A DNA stretch of 64,000 bases from Pempheris klunzingeri (taxonomy: Eukaryota; Chordata; Actinopteri; Acropomatiformes; Pempheridae), in contig NC_092020.1 in NCBI RefSeq assembly GCF_042242105.1, positions 14,201,288 through 14,265,287 on the forward strand, in the 5' to 3' direction. Shown one piece after another: positions 33,230-46,587 of the stretch. Below the pieces are notes generated by a model. That model was not told where the DNA came from, did no database searches, and saw only the letters and a program-made list of their open reading frames with translations. The position numbers and the translations under genes are program-made. Numbering within the stretch: the first letter of the stretch is position 1; each line of letters begins with the position of its first letter.

Positions 33230-34580
33230 TGCGTTACTTATAATAAGTTTCATGGTCGGCTTATTTTTCTATTCTATATGTTTACTGTAAATCAGGTCAC
33301 ATTTATTTCCTATATGTCACCTTAACCAAGCCTGGACAACATAATATTCCATGGCAGCTTTTACTGCTGAACAAACATAGTAGATTTTGGAAAAGTGTCC
33401 TGCTTTCTTTGTTGTATTTATCCTGTAGTGTTCACCATGTTTGTTTGGACATAAGCAGGGCAAAGGCCACCAAACTGTTGGCCATATCCTAAATGGCATA
33501 CAGTACCAGTATGGCAGCAGCTGTTTAGCATTACAATGTGAGCTAATTTGCTGTTTGTTCTGTAAACATTTGCCAACTTATACCAGAGCTCATCAAATAT
33601 TCTACAGACGTAGAATACTTGCTGTTGTAATGATTCACCTCATTAAGATGTGGATATTTCTCTAAATGTTAGGACAGCAATATGACTAACAATTAAGTTG
33701 GACACAAGTTCTTAACATACAGTAACAATATCAGCAGAATGTAGGTGGATCTGTTGTGGGAGGTTTGAGTTGGCCATCTGGGATCTGTGGTGAAAACTTC
33801 ACAAAGAATTTTTTTTCCTACGTTACTGTACAGACAACCCCTTCACAATTCCCACAAACATTTGCACTAGTTTGCTGTACTTGTTTTTTACCTGTCAGCA
33901 TTTCTTAGGAGTTTGGGGTGGACAGGGGGGATTTGAAATGGTTACCTCAGAAATTCCAAAACCGTAGAGACAGCCCTGCCATTACACCAGCTGGTCTCAG
34001 CCTTTTTGACTGGTGCCCTCTTTAAATGAAGCAGTTTCTGCTTCTAATCCTTTATCACAGTGGGCTCTATGGGTTTCCTTGCCCACACAGATTGTTGAAT
34101 CTGAAAAGGAAAAACAGATACATACTTTTTACTTAATGCACCAGCAAACTTGTGGCAATTTTGTTAGGTGGAATTTGGCTTCTACTTGATCTGCTTTAAC
34201 TTGGATTGTGCCCAAATTTGTATGTTGCTTTGGACAAAAGTATCTGCCCAATAATTAAATGTACATTTAAAATTATCCAGAATTTTACAAGCAAAGATTA
34301 CAAAATAATAATTCGTGACTTATGAATGTAGAACTTTCAAAGAAGAAGAAGGCTCAGAAGTTTGATGAAATCGTCTGAGAAAGAGTTTCCACACATTATG
34401 GGTGTTGACATTTTGGAAGTTAGTGCACGTTTGTCCTCATTGTGTTGCAAGGAATTCATTTGAGTATTATTTTAAGATGTAGTCCTGTAACTCTAACCGA
34501 TAATACACAAATATGAGGTTGATATTTATTTTTCCTAACAGCAAATCTATAGTATCTAATAATGCAGGGTATGAAAGCGG
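33230..34580. other. clp1-zdhhc5 intergenic region
   Basis: No gene. Two repeat tails are suggested. GGTCTCAGCCTTTTTGACTG then GTGCCCTC (about 33992-34020) recalls hAT-type non-autonomous elements. GTTGCTTTGGACAAAAGTAT then CTGCCCAATAATTAAATG (about 34223-34262) is close to the common fish SINE/L2 tail 'GTCGCTTTGGATAAAAGCGTCTGCTAAATG'. Confidence 0.5.
34223..34264 (+). repeat. SINE / L2-type LINE tail relic
   Basis: GTTGCTTTGGACAAAAGTAT followed by CTGCCCAATAATTAAATG closely follows the conserved 3' tail shared by many teleost SINEs and L2 LINEs. The tRNA-derived head was not found. Confidence 0.55.
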
Positions 34581-34590
34581 TTTCTTGAGA

Positions 34591-34764
34591 CCACGCCCCC
34601 CCCACCCTGATTGGCTGTTCGTCCCACCTGAGGGACGACCTACTGGTTCCGGGATTCCGATGTCGGCCTAGCTAGCGAGCTAACTAGTTTGCTAGCGGCT
34701 AACTCAAGGAGGACCGAAACGACCCACACCCTACAGGCAAGACATGTCGCATGTTCGGTATTAG
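34591..34764 (+). promoter_or_regulatory. zdhhc5: zdhhc5 promoter and putative non-coding exon 1
   Basis: A GC box-like CCACGCCCC and an inverted CCAAT box (GATTGGC, 34609-34615) precede a CpG-rich stretch. A splice donor AG|GTATGT at 34764/34765 ends a candidate 5' UTR exon. A second non-coding exon may start after the acceptor at about 36241 (TTCTTCTACAG). The coding exon begins before 37536. Confidence 0.5.
34744..34764 (+). other. Short uORF in zdhhc5 exon 1
   Basis: ATG TCG CAT GTT CGG TAT TAG encodes six residues. Its stop codon is the last triplet of the putative exon, directly before the donor GTATGT. Confidence 0.4.
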
Positions 34765-37500
34765 GTATGTCCTGCTTGTTTTACTGGTTCCTCACGTTGA
34801 CTGTTTAGCTGAACGTAGCTTCATTTATCGCGTCAGACATTAATCAAAGCTACTCCGCGAGTGTAAGGCTTGTCAGGTAACGTTAGCTAACTCTTTTAGC
34901 TGTGGTAAAGGACTGAGCAGTGTCGCAAAAAACTTTCGAGGCTAGGTAAGAGCTAACTGATTACTACGTATGGGTCGTGTAAAAATCTCTCACTAATACA
35001 CTGAACATTGTTACTTCGAGGTAAAACATCGCCGCGTAGATTACTTAGTTTAAAAGTATTTCTTAAAGAGGTTCATTGTGGTAACGTAGTTTGAACCCTA
35101 ACGTTAGCACAGCCCTGGCCTGTTGTTATGTCAACGTATGATTCAAACATGAAGACAGTCAGTTCAGTGGTGTACATTTGACAAGACATCCGCTACAAAC
35201 TATCTGTGTGTAGGTGTCGCTTGAAAAACTGAGTTAATGTGCCCCACCGGCCACTTAACGATGTAGTTAGCTTGCAAATTGTTGCGGTGACATGACGGGC
35301 AAGGCTCGACACGGAGATTTTAGGATTAACATCCATTATAGTCGAGGGGGGGGATTTGTTGTGGGGCAGATGAGATGATTAACAACAGGCACACTGACCG
35401 TCCCTCGGTCGCAACTCTGTGTTTGTTAGTACTGATGATTGTTGAGAAGAGGGGTGTGTCCAAAGTATCAGATTACACTCTTACTCCGGATCCTTTTTCT
35501 GGTGTGTTCACACCGCACGGACTAGTTTTTCACCTGGGAAATTAGTTAGCGTGCGTGTGTGTGGGTGTGTGTCTAAGGCGTCCACCCTCGTCACAGATCG
35601 TTGTCTCCATGGTGTTTTGAATTTCCAGTTGTGGGAGGTGTTTCATTTGACCACCTGAGGGCATTGAAGTGACAGCTGTGTGTTCAACAACAGCAGGCTG
35701 TTGAACTACTCTGTTTATGAGTAATGGTGAGCAAGGTTTTTAGGGCAGTGAGAAGTTGGTTAGTCAGGCTGATTGTTGTGAAATCAGAGCAAAACCTCTC
35801 CTTCTTCGAGTTAAGTCTAGCCTCTTACCTAACAAGGACATTAACTTTTGACAGTGAAGTTTAAACTTGTTAAATGAAACATGGACATGTTCATACATGG
35901 TATCATTATATGTTATTTTGTTCTCCATTCTGTTTTCATGTGTAGGGCCACAACAATCAATATGTATTTCTTCAATCTGCAAAGCATCTTTCTCAAGTAA
36001 TTGTTGTGTCAGGAAATAGTGAAAAATTAAATGACCATCGCAGTTTGCTAACGCCCAAAGTAGGTTGTCACGTTGGACAAAGAACACTAGATAATGTTTG
36101 GCATTTTTTCCTGTAAAGATGTATTGAATAGCAAAATAGAATTTTCATTTAATGTGACAGAGTCCTCGTTTCAGCTGTAACATTTGTTTTTTTCTACTTA
36201 GGGTTTGCCCACTGACAGTGTAATTTGTTTTTCTTCTACAGAGGCATCCAGCAGCTTACACACAACCCACAGAGCCAGTGGGTGAAAAACAACAAAGAAA
36301 AAAAGGATTAAAATGCATCACACTTCATAGCACCACTGTTGTATATGGCTTTATTTAAGAGATGCAAAATGGGAAAGGAGGTCTATCTGCTGAGAATTTG
36401 GAGGTGGGAGAAGTCTCTACACCCAGACACGGCCAAGTGCGGTGACACCTCAGTGACATACACTGGGCCTCTTTTTGGAATGAGTTGATTTTGTCCCCAT
36501 TTTGACACAAAGACTGAGGGCAGGGGTCTCAAAAGATTTGGGGGCCTCATCTTGGCAATTTGAGTTGGTTTACTCATAAATGCAAGGCTAGATATCATTT
36601 TTTTAAAACATTTTTTAGCAGCTTTATAAATTCAAGCTGGACATTTGTTCGATTTCAAGCAGCTTCCTGCAACTGGTTTAAAGGTGATGTTAAGTTGTTT
36701 CCTCCTGCTGATTTAGTTTGAAACGCTGGAACTGTCCCTCCTTGCCACCATCCTCGGCTTCTTCCACCCACCCAGTGCCTAAATAAGCCCTCTCTGGACA
36801 ATCACAGAAGTTATCAGCAGCTGCTACGCTCAATCCTCTGCCTGTTCTCCTCTATGTGCTTCTGCTCTCAGCCTGCTGGCTATCCACCCACTACCTCTAT
36901 AATTTCCTGGTTTTTTCTTTATATACTCATTTTCTCTGAGAGGCATAATCAGAACCCAAGCACAGTGACGAGCATTCATGTAAACACAGAGTTTCTGGAG
37001 TGGAGAGAAACCTAGATTGCTCCAGATTTGGCCGGAGTGGTTGTGCTTTTGTGTACATGCACAGTGGTGTTAAGGTTGCACTGGTGCCAGGGAGCAGCTT
37101 AAGATTACATTTATTTATATAGTTGCACCAAATACAGTTACATTAAAGCCATACAAAAATATTTATGAACTACTTACACATATTTTTGTATCACATTGCT
37201 CTTGTATAGTTCTGCTTTTATAAGCCTCTATTAAGATTATGCACACAAGTATTTACCACAGGCTGTCTATTGCTAAATTTAAGAAAATTCTCTGTTTTTA
37301 AGTGATTGTATTAGTGCTGGAAGATATTTAGTGTCTGCACACAGAGACTTTATCATGTTTCCATTCAGTTGCTGCTTTGCATAGTGTTGGCTTTCTTTTC
37401 CAGTCTGTAGTCATGGCCCCACCATCCACACAAACACCATATTTGACATTTTGACCTGTAAAGCACCCTTTACAGTAGGTAGACAGTAGATATCTACCTC
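34765..37500 (+). other. zdhhc5 5' intronic region (2.7 kb)
   Basis: CpG-containing sequence follows the promoter, then becomes AT-rich. No independent gene is seen. Confidence 0.55.
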
Positions 37501-37535
37501 TCTCTCTGTCTTCCTCCCTTCTCTCTCTGTCTCTG

Positions 37536-40500
37536 ATGCCGGGCTTCAGTGGTGGGGGGGTTGGGGGAGGAGTAGGTGGTCCTGCTTCTGCTCCTCCCCG
37601 GCCATTTCGACCCAGCCGATATGTCCCGGTGTCTGCAGCCACCACTTTCCTTGTTGGATCCACCACCCTCTTCTTCTGCTTCACGTAAGTATCTCATTGT
37701 CTGTGTCGCTCATATGTGTAATTACACTTGCACATAATGCAAACATGGTGGGAAGGGCCTGCCTTGATGTATGTACACACATTTGTGTCAATGTAACAAT
37801 AATGATTGTAGGTATTTGTGTTTGCTTAGGGCATGTGTAAATATTCCTATGTATTATGTTTTATCTGAAGACGTCCTGTTGTATTTGTTGTTTGTTCAAC
37901 CTTAATATATTCAGAGAAAGTTTACTGAACACATTCACACAGTCCCTCATGGTCACACCTGTGAGCTCCCCATGTACAATCACAGTCTTCTATTTCTGGC
38001 CATTGAACACAAGCTGTTTGGCGCTAAATTGCCTTGCACAAAGGCTCATCAGCAGTCGTTTGTAGAGTGCGGAGTGTTACTTGCTCCTTTTTCCCATCTG
38101 TGTCTTGCCGGCAAGTGCAGAGATTTGAGGCTGTTTGTGTAATCTCTACTTGCTGCCATTTCTGTCTTGAATATAGCAAGAAAATATGTCAGGCTCTGAA
38201 AGACTAGTAGTTATGGCGATGACGAAAACTGTAATTTTATTTCCATCCCATTTCATGCTTCCCAGATGCCCGTGGTTGTCAGAGTATCTCTCCTCTGTCA
38301 TTCCCATCTACAATGCTGTGATCTTCCTCTTCACCCTTGCCAATTTCTGCATGGCCACTTTCATGGACCCTGGAGTCTTTCCCAGAGGTAAACTCACGTG
38401 AACAGTGTTGGTGTGCAAACCCTAGAATGTTAGGTATAACGTACTATTGATGTGCAATATGCAGTGCTTATTAGTACATGATATAATGACCACTATCTAC
38501 TAGAAATGTACTGAGTTTAACACAATGCAGGGAGACCATATGGTCAGACATGTTAGTACAGTGTCAGTGTTTGTGTGTCTGTTGTCTTTAGCGGAGGAGG
38601 ATGAGGATAAAGAGGATGATTTCCGCGCTCCGCTCTATAAGACAGTGGAGATCAAAGGCATCCAGGTGCGCATGAAGTGGTGCTCAACCTGCCGCTTCTA
38701 CCGCCCGCCACGCTGCTCGCACTGCTCTGTGTGTGACAACTGTGTGGAGGTACACACACACACACACACACACACACATTTAGTATAGTGTTTCACAGAA
38801 AGTTATACAGGGAAATTAGGTGGCACAGGTGGATAGTATAAGATCAGAGGCTAATTTTTGCCTTTTTGAATTTTTGTTGTCTTGTTATTACTGTTCCTAT
38901 ATTTTTCACCTATTGATTGAATGTCAGTGAAACTTTGAATATAGTATATTTGAAAATGAGTGTATTCAGGTCTCAACAGTAAGTCTGAAAATGCTACTTA
39001 ATGCTACTGAGTATATTACTACATATATTACTACGTATAGTATTACATATACCCGTGCGTGAGAGAGAGAGAGAGAGAGAGAGAGAGTGTGTAATGTGTC
39101 TTGTAGTTTTTTAATAGCAAGTCCCAATTTCACAGTGAGCATTTATAAACTCAACCTAGATCTGTGCTATTCTTAGTTTTCCATGTGTGAGCGTGGGAGG
39201 TAGACATTGCCTAGATATCTGATTATTTTCCTCTCTGTCATGTCTTTACTGGTGCTGACCCTGCGCTCTTCCAGGATTTTGACCATCACTGTCCTTGGGT
39301 GAACAACTGCATTGGTCGGAGGAATTATCGCTATTTCTTCCTCTTCCTGCTGTCACTTACCACCCACATCATGAACGTGTTTGGCTTTGGCTTGGTTTAT
39401 GTCCTGCACCACCGCCAGCAGCTGGACACGCCACATGCTGCTGTTACGTATCCTTCACATGGCTCACTGCAGTCACAAAGATGCAGGCCCAGTTATGGGG
39501 TCTTTTTTTATTTGCATCATGATGATGATCATGATGTTTTTTTTGTTTTTTTTATTCTACTTTTTTGCTGAATTTGCTGTAACCTCCTTGACCGTCTCTT
39601 CCTAGTATGGCTGTAATGTGTGTGGCTGGTCTGTTTTTTGTCCCAGTCGCTGGCCTGACTGGGTTCCACCTGGTGTTAGTGGCCCGCGGCAGGACCACAA
39701 ACGAACAGGTGCATACAAGAGTTTACATCACACCCTGCATGATGATTGACAGATTTTTTTTGTCTCTGTACTGTTATATTTTTTTGTCACTAATATTGGT
39801 GTCTGTGAGCTGGAACATTTTTCTCTCCTTGCTGTCATTGTAGGTGACAGGAAAGTTTCGGGGAGGCGTTAACCCTTTCACCAATGGCTGCTTGAGGAAT
39901 ATCTCACATGTGCTCTGCAGCTCCCAGGCCCCCAGGTCAGCCTCACTCTCTCCTCTGCACTCATCTGTTTACTCCTTTAACGGGCTGCTCCACAGTTATT
40001 CTTTTTCCACTGCCTCTTTCTTTCCATTGCTCTCTCTCCTGTTCCACATTTCCTCCCTCATCTTTTATAGTTCACACTTGTCTGTTTAATTAATGGAATG
40101 TATGAGTAAACGTCTCCAGTGTGAGTGGCCTCTGGTGTTAGATTACGTTAATCAATATAGCAATATAACACTAAGCCTGTTGTTTAATGACTATCATTTT
40201 CATTAAGATTTAAATGTTTGTGTTTCTGTCTCACAGATACATGGGCAGGTGGCGGAGCCCTCAGGCAGTGGAAGTACAGCCACCATTTCTTAGGCCGCCT
40301 CTCACTGAGGCCCAGCTAGAAGCCAAGGTCCTGGACAACGGCATCCAGAATGACCGACACAGCACCAGGGTGAGTGACACTAAAACTAACAAACAAATGA
40401 CAAACAATCTACATGTGGACATTTCAATGTAGGTGCTCCACAGACAAGTTCGTGGATTTTCATGTTATTTAGAAATGAATGGTATATACTCTATGGTTAA

Positions 40501-41800
40501 CTGCATATATTGACATTGGAAATGTTGTTTTAGGAATACAGGAAATTGATGCCTATGTTTGTTACAATTTCTGTGTTGAATAAGTTTGTTGGGTCTTCAG
40601 TTCATGGAAGTACTTAAGTAGTACAATAAGAGCAGTGTGCAAAATACCTTGGAATGCCCCCCAAATGAGGCCTGCTTATCTGCATTGTAAATCTTATTTT
40701 AATGTTTAAATATTGTCAGGTCTAAATTTTAAAAAATTGTTTTTGTACACCATAAAGTCTCAGACCTGAGACCTTCATCATACACGGTTTATACAGACGA
40801 AACAAAAAAACAACAACTGAGTTTGAATACTGAAAGCAGACGAGCAACACAGGAGATGTGACGGACTGTGAACAGGCAGCTGATACAGTTTATATTGGTG
40901 CTGCAGCTGCTGACATGGATACTGGCACTCGTAGTATTTCTGCAAACTGCTCCTCCTCTCCATGTTAAAAACCTTGTGTCCTTATTTGTCCAGTGGAAAG
41001 ATTCTTAAAATCTCTAAACAAAATAATAAAACATGTTGCTTTGGAGATTTTCTGGTATGCTGCTGTTCTACAAATGATCTAAATGTAAACTGTGACTCGT
41101 CTGTGATTAGCTCACCAGTGTCAGTGTCAAACACACACAGTCAGTTAACACCTAAATCACAAATTAATGTTTGGGGAATTAATGTTGTGTTGGAAGATTT
41201 AAATAATTAATGAAGGTATCCACGCTCTAACAGCTTTGCGTAATATGATGCACAGCTTTTGAGAGGTATGAGAATGTGTCTAAGCAGTAGGAGACATGAG
41301 GGAAAACTGTTTATTTCACACATTGAATAAGAGCGTATAATGCCGTACCAGAAAACCCCACCAAATGTGTTGGCAGCTGCTTAAACAAGGTGTTCAGACT
41401 AAAAATATTTTGATAGTGTTTAAAGTTTATCAGATGACAAAACAGGACTTAATACCCCAAGTTATTATTGCTAGTTATTATTTCACACATTTGATTTACC
41501 AACTCATTCGGCAGATACTGCATCGGGCTGCAGCAAATGTTCCCTTACTTTAGCCGTTTGTGCCATGCAATCCCATCATTCATCTCATGGAATCAGTTTT
41601 GGATTCAGTTGTATTGTCAATGTGAACAACGCTTTATACTGTGTGTCTGCTTACATGACTTTCCTGTGTGTCTTTTTCCAGTCTAAGAGCAGTCTAGATC
41701 AGATGGAGAGCCAGTCTGCTGATGCAGAACCTCCACCTCCTCCAAAGCCAGAGCTTCGTTATCCTGGCCTGCCCCGTGCTGACACGGAGGGTGAGAGACA

Positions 41801-41834
<34 letters not shown>

Positions 41835-44386
41835 TACATGAGTGATCCTAGGTGGTTGGAGGTATTTCATCGTATAGAAAGCACCTCTTTTTAAATGTTA
41901 CATTTGGTTTCTTGCCACTCAGAGAGCAGCTTGTTGACTGAAGCTCCACCTACACCGTCAATGTACAAGTACCGACCAGGAAGGAACCACACAGCCCTCA
42001 CACACCCCAACAAGGTACAATATGCCAATTCACACTTGCACAGATCTCAAGGTATTGGGTATAAACTATTCCCATGTAGATGCTTTATATTGAGAGTATG
42101 ACAGGAATAATACGGTTTGAGGGAAGTTAACAGCATGTCCGTGCCTAATTGGACACCTAAAGCTAAACATTCTTGTTTAAATGTACACAATACTGTTGAT
42201 CATTACATAGGAATCTGGTTTTAGCATTTGTGAAACACAAAAAGAAGTAAAGAGAACAGAACCAACAATATTTCATATATTACTGTTACAGATGGTCTGG
42301 TGGCTGATATGCCCTGTCCCTTCTAATTTCCTTTGTGGTTAATATCATGCCCCTCTTTTTTTTTTTTTACTTTAAATTGATCATTCAGTGGCCATCGGTC
42401 GATCAGTAAGTCTCAGCTAGTGTCATCTGTATGTGTGTTTTTATCCCTTTGGCTGTCTCTGTTTGTTGAGTGGATCTATCCTTTCCCTGGAGACTGCATT
42501 GACTGGAATGTGTAGTTCATGTACTGTATGTATTTGTATTTCCATTTAAGTGTTGATACACACAGTCTTTGACATGCAGTGTCAGTGCTTGTTCAAGCCA
42601 GTCAATGTTTCCAGTCCAGTAGTGTGATGATGGAGTAGAGCACTGGTCAAGCATCCAATTTCTCCCCACCACTTTTTTTTTGTTAGAGTTTGTAGAAAAA
42701 CTGTGATTTTATGTGCTATGTTATCTTTTCCTAAGGTAACATGGTGATTTTCATCTCTCTCTTCCTCTTCACTCCTGCCTTCATCTTCATCACACTTTTC
42801 CTTCCCTCTCTACCTTCGGCCTGTTTCTCCTCCTCTCTCCTCTCCTCAGATGATCCGTGGGGAGAGTCTTGACTCTCCATCTCCCTCCATCCTCCAGTCC
42901 AGCCGCCAGCCCAGCTACCGCTCAGAGCCGAGCAGCCTGGACGGGGCCACAGTGGTGGGAGGAGGTGTAGGGGCGCGCAGAGGGGGAGTGGAGAGGGGTG
43001 AGGGCCCCGGAGGCCCTGGCGGGACTGCTGGGGGGATGACAGGGGGCATGTCAGGGTACTCCCTGACTGGGCGCTCCTACACCTCCTACCCATCCTCTCT
43101 GGTTCTGTCTACTGGTGGCTCCCGCTCCTCCAGCCTGCGCTCAGCGCACGTGGCACATAACCCTCTGGCCACGCTCCAATCAGAAGGCACCACAGACACC
43201 AGCTACAAAAGCTTGGCCAATCAGACGCCTCGGAATGGCAGCCTGTCCTATGACAGCCTGCTGACACCATCCGAGAGCCCAGAGTTTGAGTCAGCCGCCC
43301 ACGAGCTGTCGCCGCAGAAGCCTCATGCTCTGTTTCCCTCAACGACTATAACAGGCCAGCATGAGGTGATGTCACCCAATGCCCCGCTACAGGGCTACAC
43401 GTCGCCCTTCCTCTCAGCTCAGATTGCCCAGCAGAGGGAGGGGCAGCTGCTCCAGGGCTCTGCCACTTTCTCCTCCCCCCACAGGGCCTACCTGCGTGCC
43501 GTCAGCCCGCCCCCTCCCTCCTCCCCTGGGCCTCTTGAGACCCAGCACCTTCTCCAGCATAACCAGGACTCGTCTTCCCGAACCTCTCATAACCCTTCCT
43601 CCACACCCTCTTCCCCTGGGGCTCGCTCACTCGAGCCCCCTGTCTCCCCGCCACCTCGTGGTCTCTCTCTCGGCAAGTCCCAGTCTTACACTGGGGAGGC
43701 AGGGCCTCAGCACAAGCCTCGGCCCACAGGAGGAGGCACTGTGCTGGGAGGGGGAGGAGCTGGAGGAGGGCATCAGACTCCACAGTGAGTAGCAATCCAT
43801 TGCCAGATCTGTCAGCCTGCTACTCTTCCTCCTCCTTTTCCTCCTAATCCTCTTCTTCTTCCTCCCTGGTTTGTGTCAGCCCTCCTCTTCCTCCCTGACC
43901 TGTGTGAGTCTTCCTTTTCCTCCTTTACGGTTTACAATCAGTGTTTGCCTGTTTGGTGTTTAGCAGATGGACGTGTGTGTGGAAGTTGTTTTGGCGTTTG
44001 TTTTTGGAATGTGTGTATTAGTGTTAAAAGCATGCCAGTATGTGTTTAGCTTTGTGAAAGCATGCCTACCGATGCTGCTATTTACCTCTGTCCTCTTCCT
44101 CTTCTTACTCACTAAATATAGTTACCAAATGCCTTACAAGATCAATGCTAGAGACACATTTTTGTACTTGTTTGTTCTTACTTGTTATTTTTTAAGTAGA
44201 GCCACTCACCTCCACATCCATTTATCCCCTATCCTGCCCCCCCACTCCTCCCCTCCCCTTCCTGATGACTGTCCAATCAGATCCACCTCTCGCCCAGTCT
44301 TGGCCAATCACACCACATCCAAACCAGGGGGCGGGGTGAAGAAGGTGACAGGCGTCGGAGGGACCACTTACGAAATATCGGTTTGA
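37536..44386 (+). CDS. zdhhc5: Zdhhc5, palmitoyltransferase (DHHC type), 11 coding exons
   Basis: Multi-pass protein S-acyltransferase, mainly at the plasma membrane. Exons: 37536-37684, 38266-38387, 38592-38749, 39275-39447, 39606-39708, 39844-39935, 40237-40369, 41682-41790, 41923-42014, 42850-43784, 44281-44386; 2172 nt, 723 aa (human 715). The N-terminus has a Gly-rich insertion, then [21 protein letters not shown]. The Cys-rich domain ([20 protein letters not shown]) leads to [12 protein letters not shown], with catalytic Cys 149. Next come [39 protein letters not shown] and [15 protein letters not shown]. The large exon 10 encodes a disordered Ser/Pro/Gly-rich tail that retains [20 protein letters not shown] and [12 protein letters not shown]. 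The C-terminus GGTTYEISV is a PDZ ligand, as in human. These match ZDHHC5 better than ZDHHC8. The exon 3 and exon 8 donors run into CA repeats. Confidence 0.96.
38752..38778. repeat. (CA)n microsatellite at the zdhhc5 exon 3 donor
   Basis: The donor itself reads GAG|GTACACACACA, so the intron begins inside the CA repeat. Confidence 0.9.
39061..39087. repeat. (GA)n microsatellite
   Basis: A pure GA run in zdhhc5 intron 3. Confidence 0.9.
41802..41833. repeat. (CA)n microsatellite after the zdhhc5 exon 8 donor
   Basis: A CA repeat starting 12 bases after the exon 8 boundary (GTGAGAGACAGACACACA). Confidence 0.9.
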
Positions 44387-46495
44387 GTGACAGACTTCCT
44401 TCGCGGTCAATCACAAGGAGGGGGAAAAAGTTTCGGGACTACTTCTACTTACCTGAGCTGGATATTATTCACGACTGCAGGCCCCTGACAGATGTTTTCC
44501 ACTGCAACAGACTAAAGGAGCAGGCCTGTCTGGTACTCACTTTGTTATCTTTATAACGCCACTGGCCACTCTTCTCTGCTAGCCTTTCAGATTTGAACAA
44601 AGAGTAAAAGGGGACACTGGTTCATTTTTCACAGGATCAATTCGTCTCCATATAGCCACTTTGTGAGCCATAGACTGATGTGACTGTATCATCACGGCTG
44701 GGTACAGATATGTCTATAGAACACACGTCGCTATTCAATGATTTGCTGTTTTACTTTGGTACATTATCACACAGAGTATTGACCACGGTGTCCGAAATTT
44801 AAGGAAAGGATGGCTTTTATCCAGTGGATGCAGAGTTTTAGGAGGGAGGATTTAGGACTGTTGACCAATAGAAACGTCGTCTTCTCCACTATCTGAACGG
44901 ACCACCTGTTTATCGATAGGAATCATGGAGAGAAGAGTCCAACGTATAAACACAGTATCATTTTAGTTTTCTAAACCTTTTTTTTAAATATTGTTTTATA
45001 TAAATGTATAAAATCTTACAGATTAGTATTGGGTCAAATTGTCAGGTATTGAAGGTGACTTAATGAGGGTGGCAGATGTGCTGTGTGTAATTATTCATGA
45101 AAGCGATTTCAAATCAGTTGCCTCTCTATATTTAATGGCTGCATCAGCCACTCATGAGCTCTTGCTGGAGTTGACATCGTCCAAAGAGAATGATGATCCT
45201 TTTGTGGACACCTGAAGTGGCAAATAATTGAGCTTATGTTTTCTTTGAAAGCCACAAAGAAATTCTGAATCACGGTTGCCGCACAAGCATCTTTGTGGAA
45301 TGTACGCTTGTAATGTTAATGCTAGAGACATTATGCAAAATCTGTTGGTAGCTTTAAGACCATTGTATGTCTTTTTGGTGTTTTTTTTTTTCTTTTCTGC
45401 AATGTTTTGTCTGTCAGTCAGTCAGGATGCTAGCAGAACCATATACCTTTACCAGATGGCCAGCCAAATAGGGGCAGCGAGGGAAGGGCTTATTTATTTC
45501 ACCAGACATGACAACCTTGAAGTGTTGGAAACAATTTCAAACCAGTCTCTACTAGGTTGTCTTTTTTTGAGAAAAGAAGAGGAAATATGAATATTTTTTA
45601 TGAAAAATGCTGTAAATGAAATTGTAAATGCGATATGCCACTTAATAGATTTTTATGGAGAGACTGGTTTGTAATTGGAGAATTGAAGACTGTGTTGATT
45701 GATTTTTAAAAAAAAAAAATTTGCCTTGAGACCATTCATAGTAAGCAGGCGTATTTTTGTTTTTTTCTATTGGTTTTTATATTTTACACTTTTCTGAGAA
45801 AAATGATGTACGGCAGATTAGGTTTTTTTTTATGAATTTGCTCGTTTAAAAAAAAAAAAAAAACTTCTGTAAAGGTACAGTTAATTTTTTACCCACAGCC
45901 ATGTTGAGAAAAGAATAATTCGAGGAAGGGAGCTGTGTGTGTGAGTTTGTGTCTTACAGGATTGGGCATTACAATAATGATTTTATTTATTTTTATTTTT
46001 TTCTCTCAAGGCCCACAGCGATGTTTGCAGTAGAATGTCAAAGCTGGCTGAATGTAGCACGTCTTTGGGGCAGAGGACATGCTTGAAGCACACAATAATC
46101 ATTGTTCAACCCAAATGACGGTGTTACGAGTTTTCACCCCTCCCAGGCTATGTCTTCGGTGTGCATGTGTTTTTTGTTTGTCGTGCTGAATGCTTCACTG
46201 GCGTGCATACTTGTGAGAATATTGTCAAATGCCCACCCGCTTCATGTGTGGGTGGTAACAAGAAAAGAGGCATCATTACTGGCACAAGCAGCTGTCGTCC
46301 GGAGATAAAGAGAACCTGTGTTACTTTTCTTCTTGCTCTGGCCAAGGATTTTGGCCACTGAACAATTTGAAACTTCATGAGTATAGTAGGTATCCTTCTA
46401 TGTGAGATAAAATATCGCTATTGTGGGCTGTGATGAATGGAACGAGTTTCACAAATATCTGTAATGAGTACATTAAAGACATTTCCAAAATGGCC
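44387..46495 (+). other. zdhhc5: zdhhc5 3' UTR
   Basis: About 2.1 kb of AT-rich sequence with poly-T and poly-A runs and no independent coding signal. It ends after an ATTAAA hexamer at 46472-46477. Confidence 0.6.
46472..46477 (+). terminator. zdhhc5: zdhhc5 polyadenylation signal (ATTAAA)
   Basis: The common variant hexamer ATTAAA, followed within 30 nt by AT-rich sequence. It lies just before the opposing tmx2 3' end. Confidence 0.5.
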
Positions 46496-46587
46496 TTATA
46501 AAGAATTTTTAAAAAGATGTCTTCTCAGAATAAAAAGGTCAAACTGATGAAAAACGGAAAGCCTCGTGAATTTTGCACACTTTTTTT

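Noticed and set aside
42731-43093. Minus-strand 120-codon ORF opposite zdhhc5 exon 10
   Set aside because: Shadow of the low-complexity GC-rich plus-strand coding exon.
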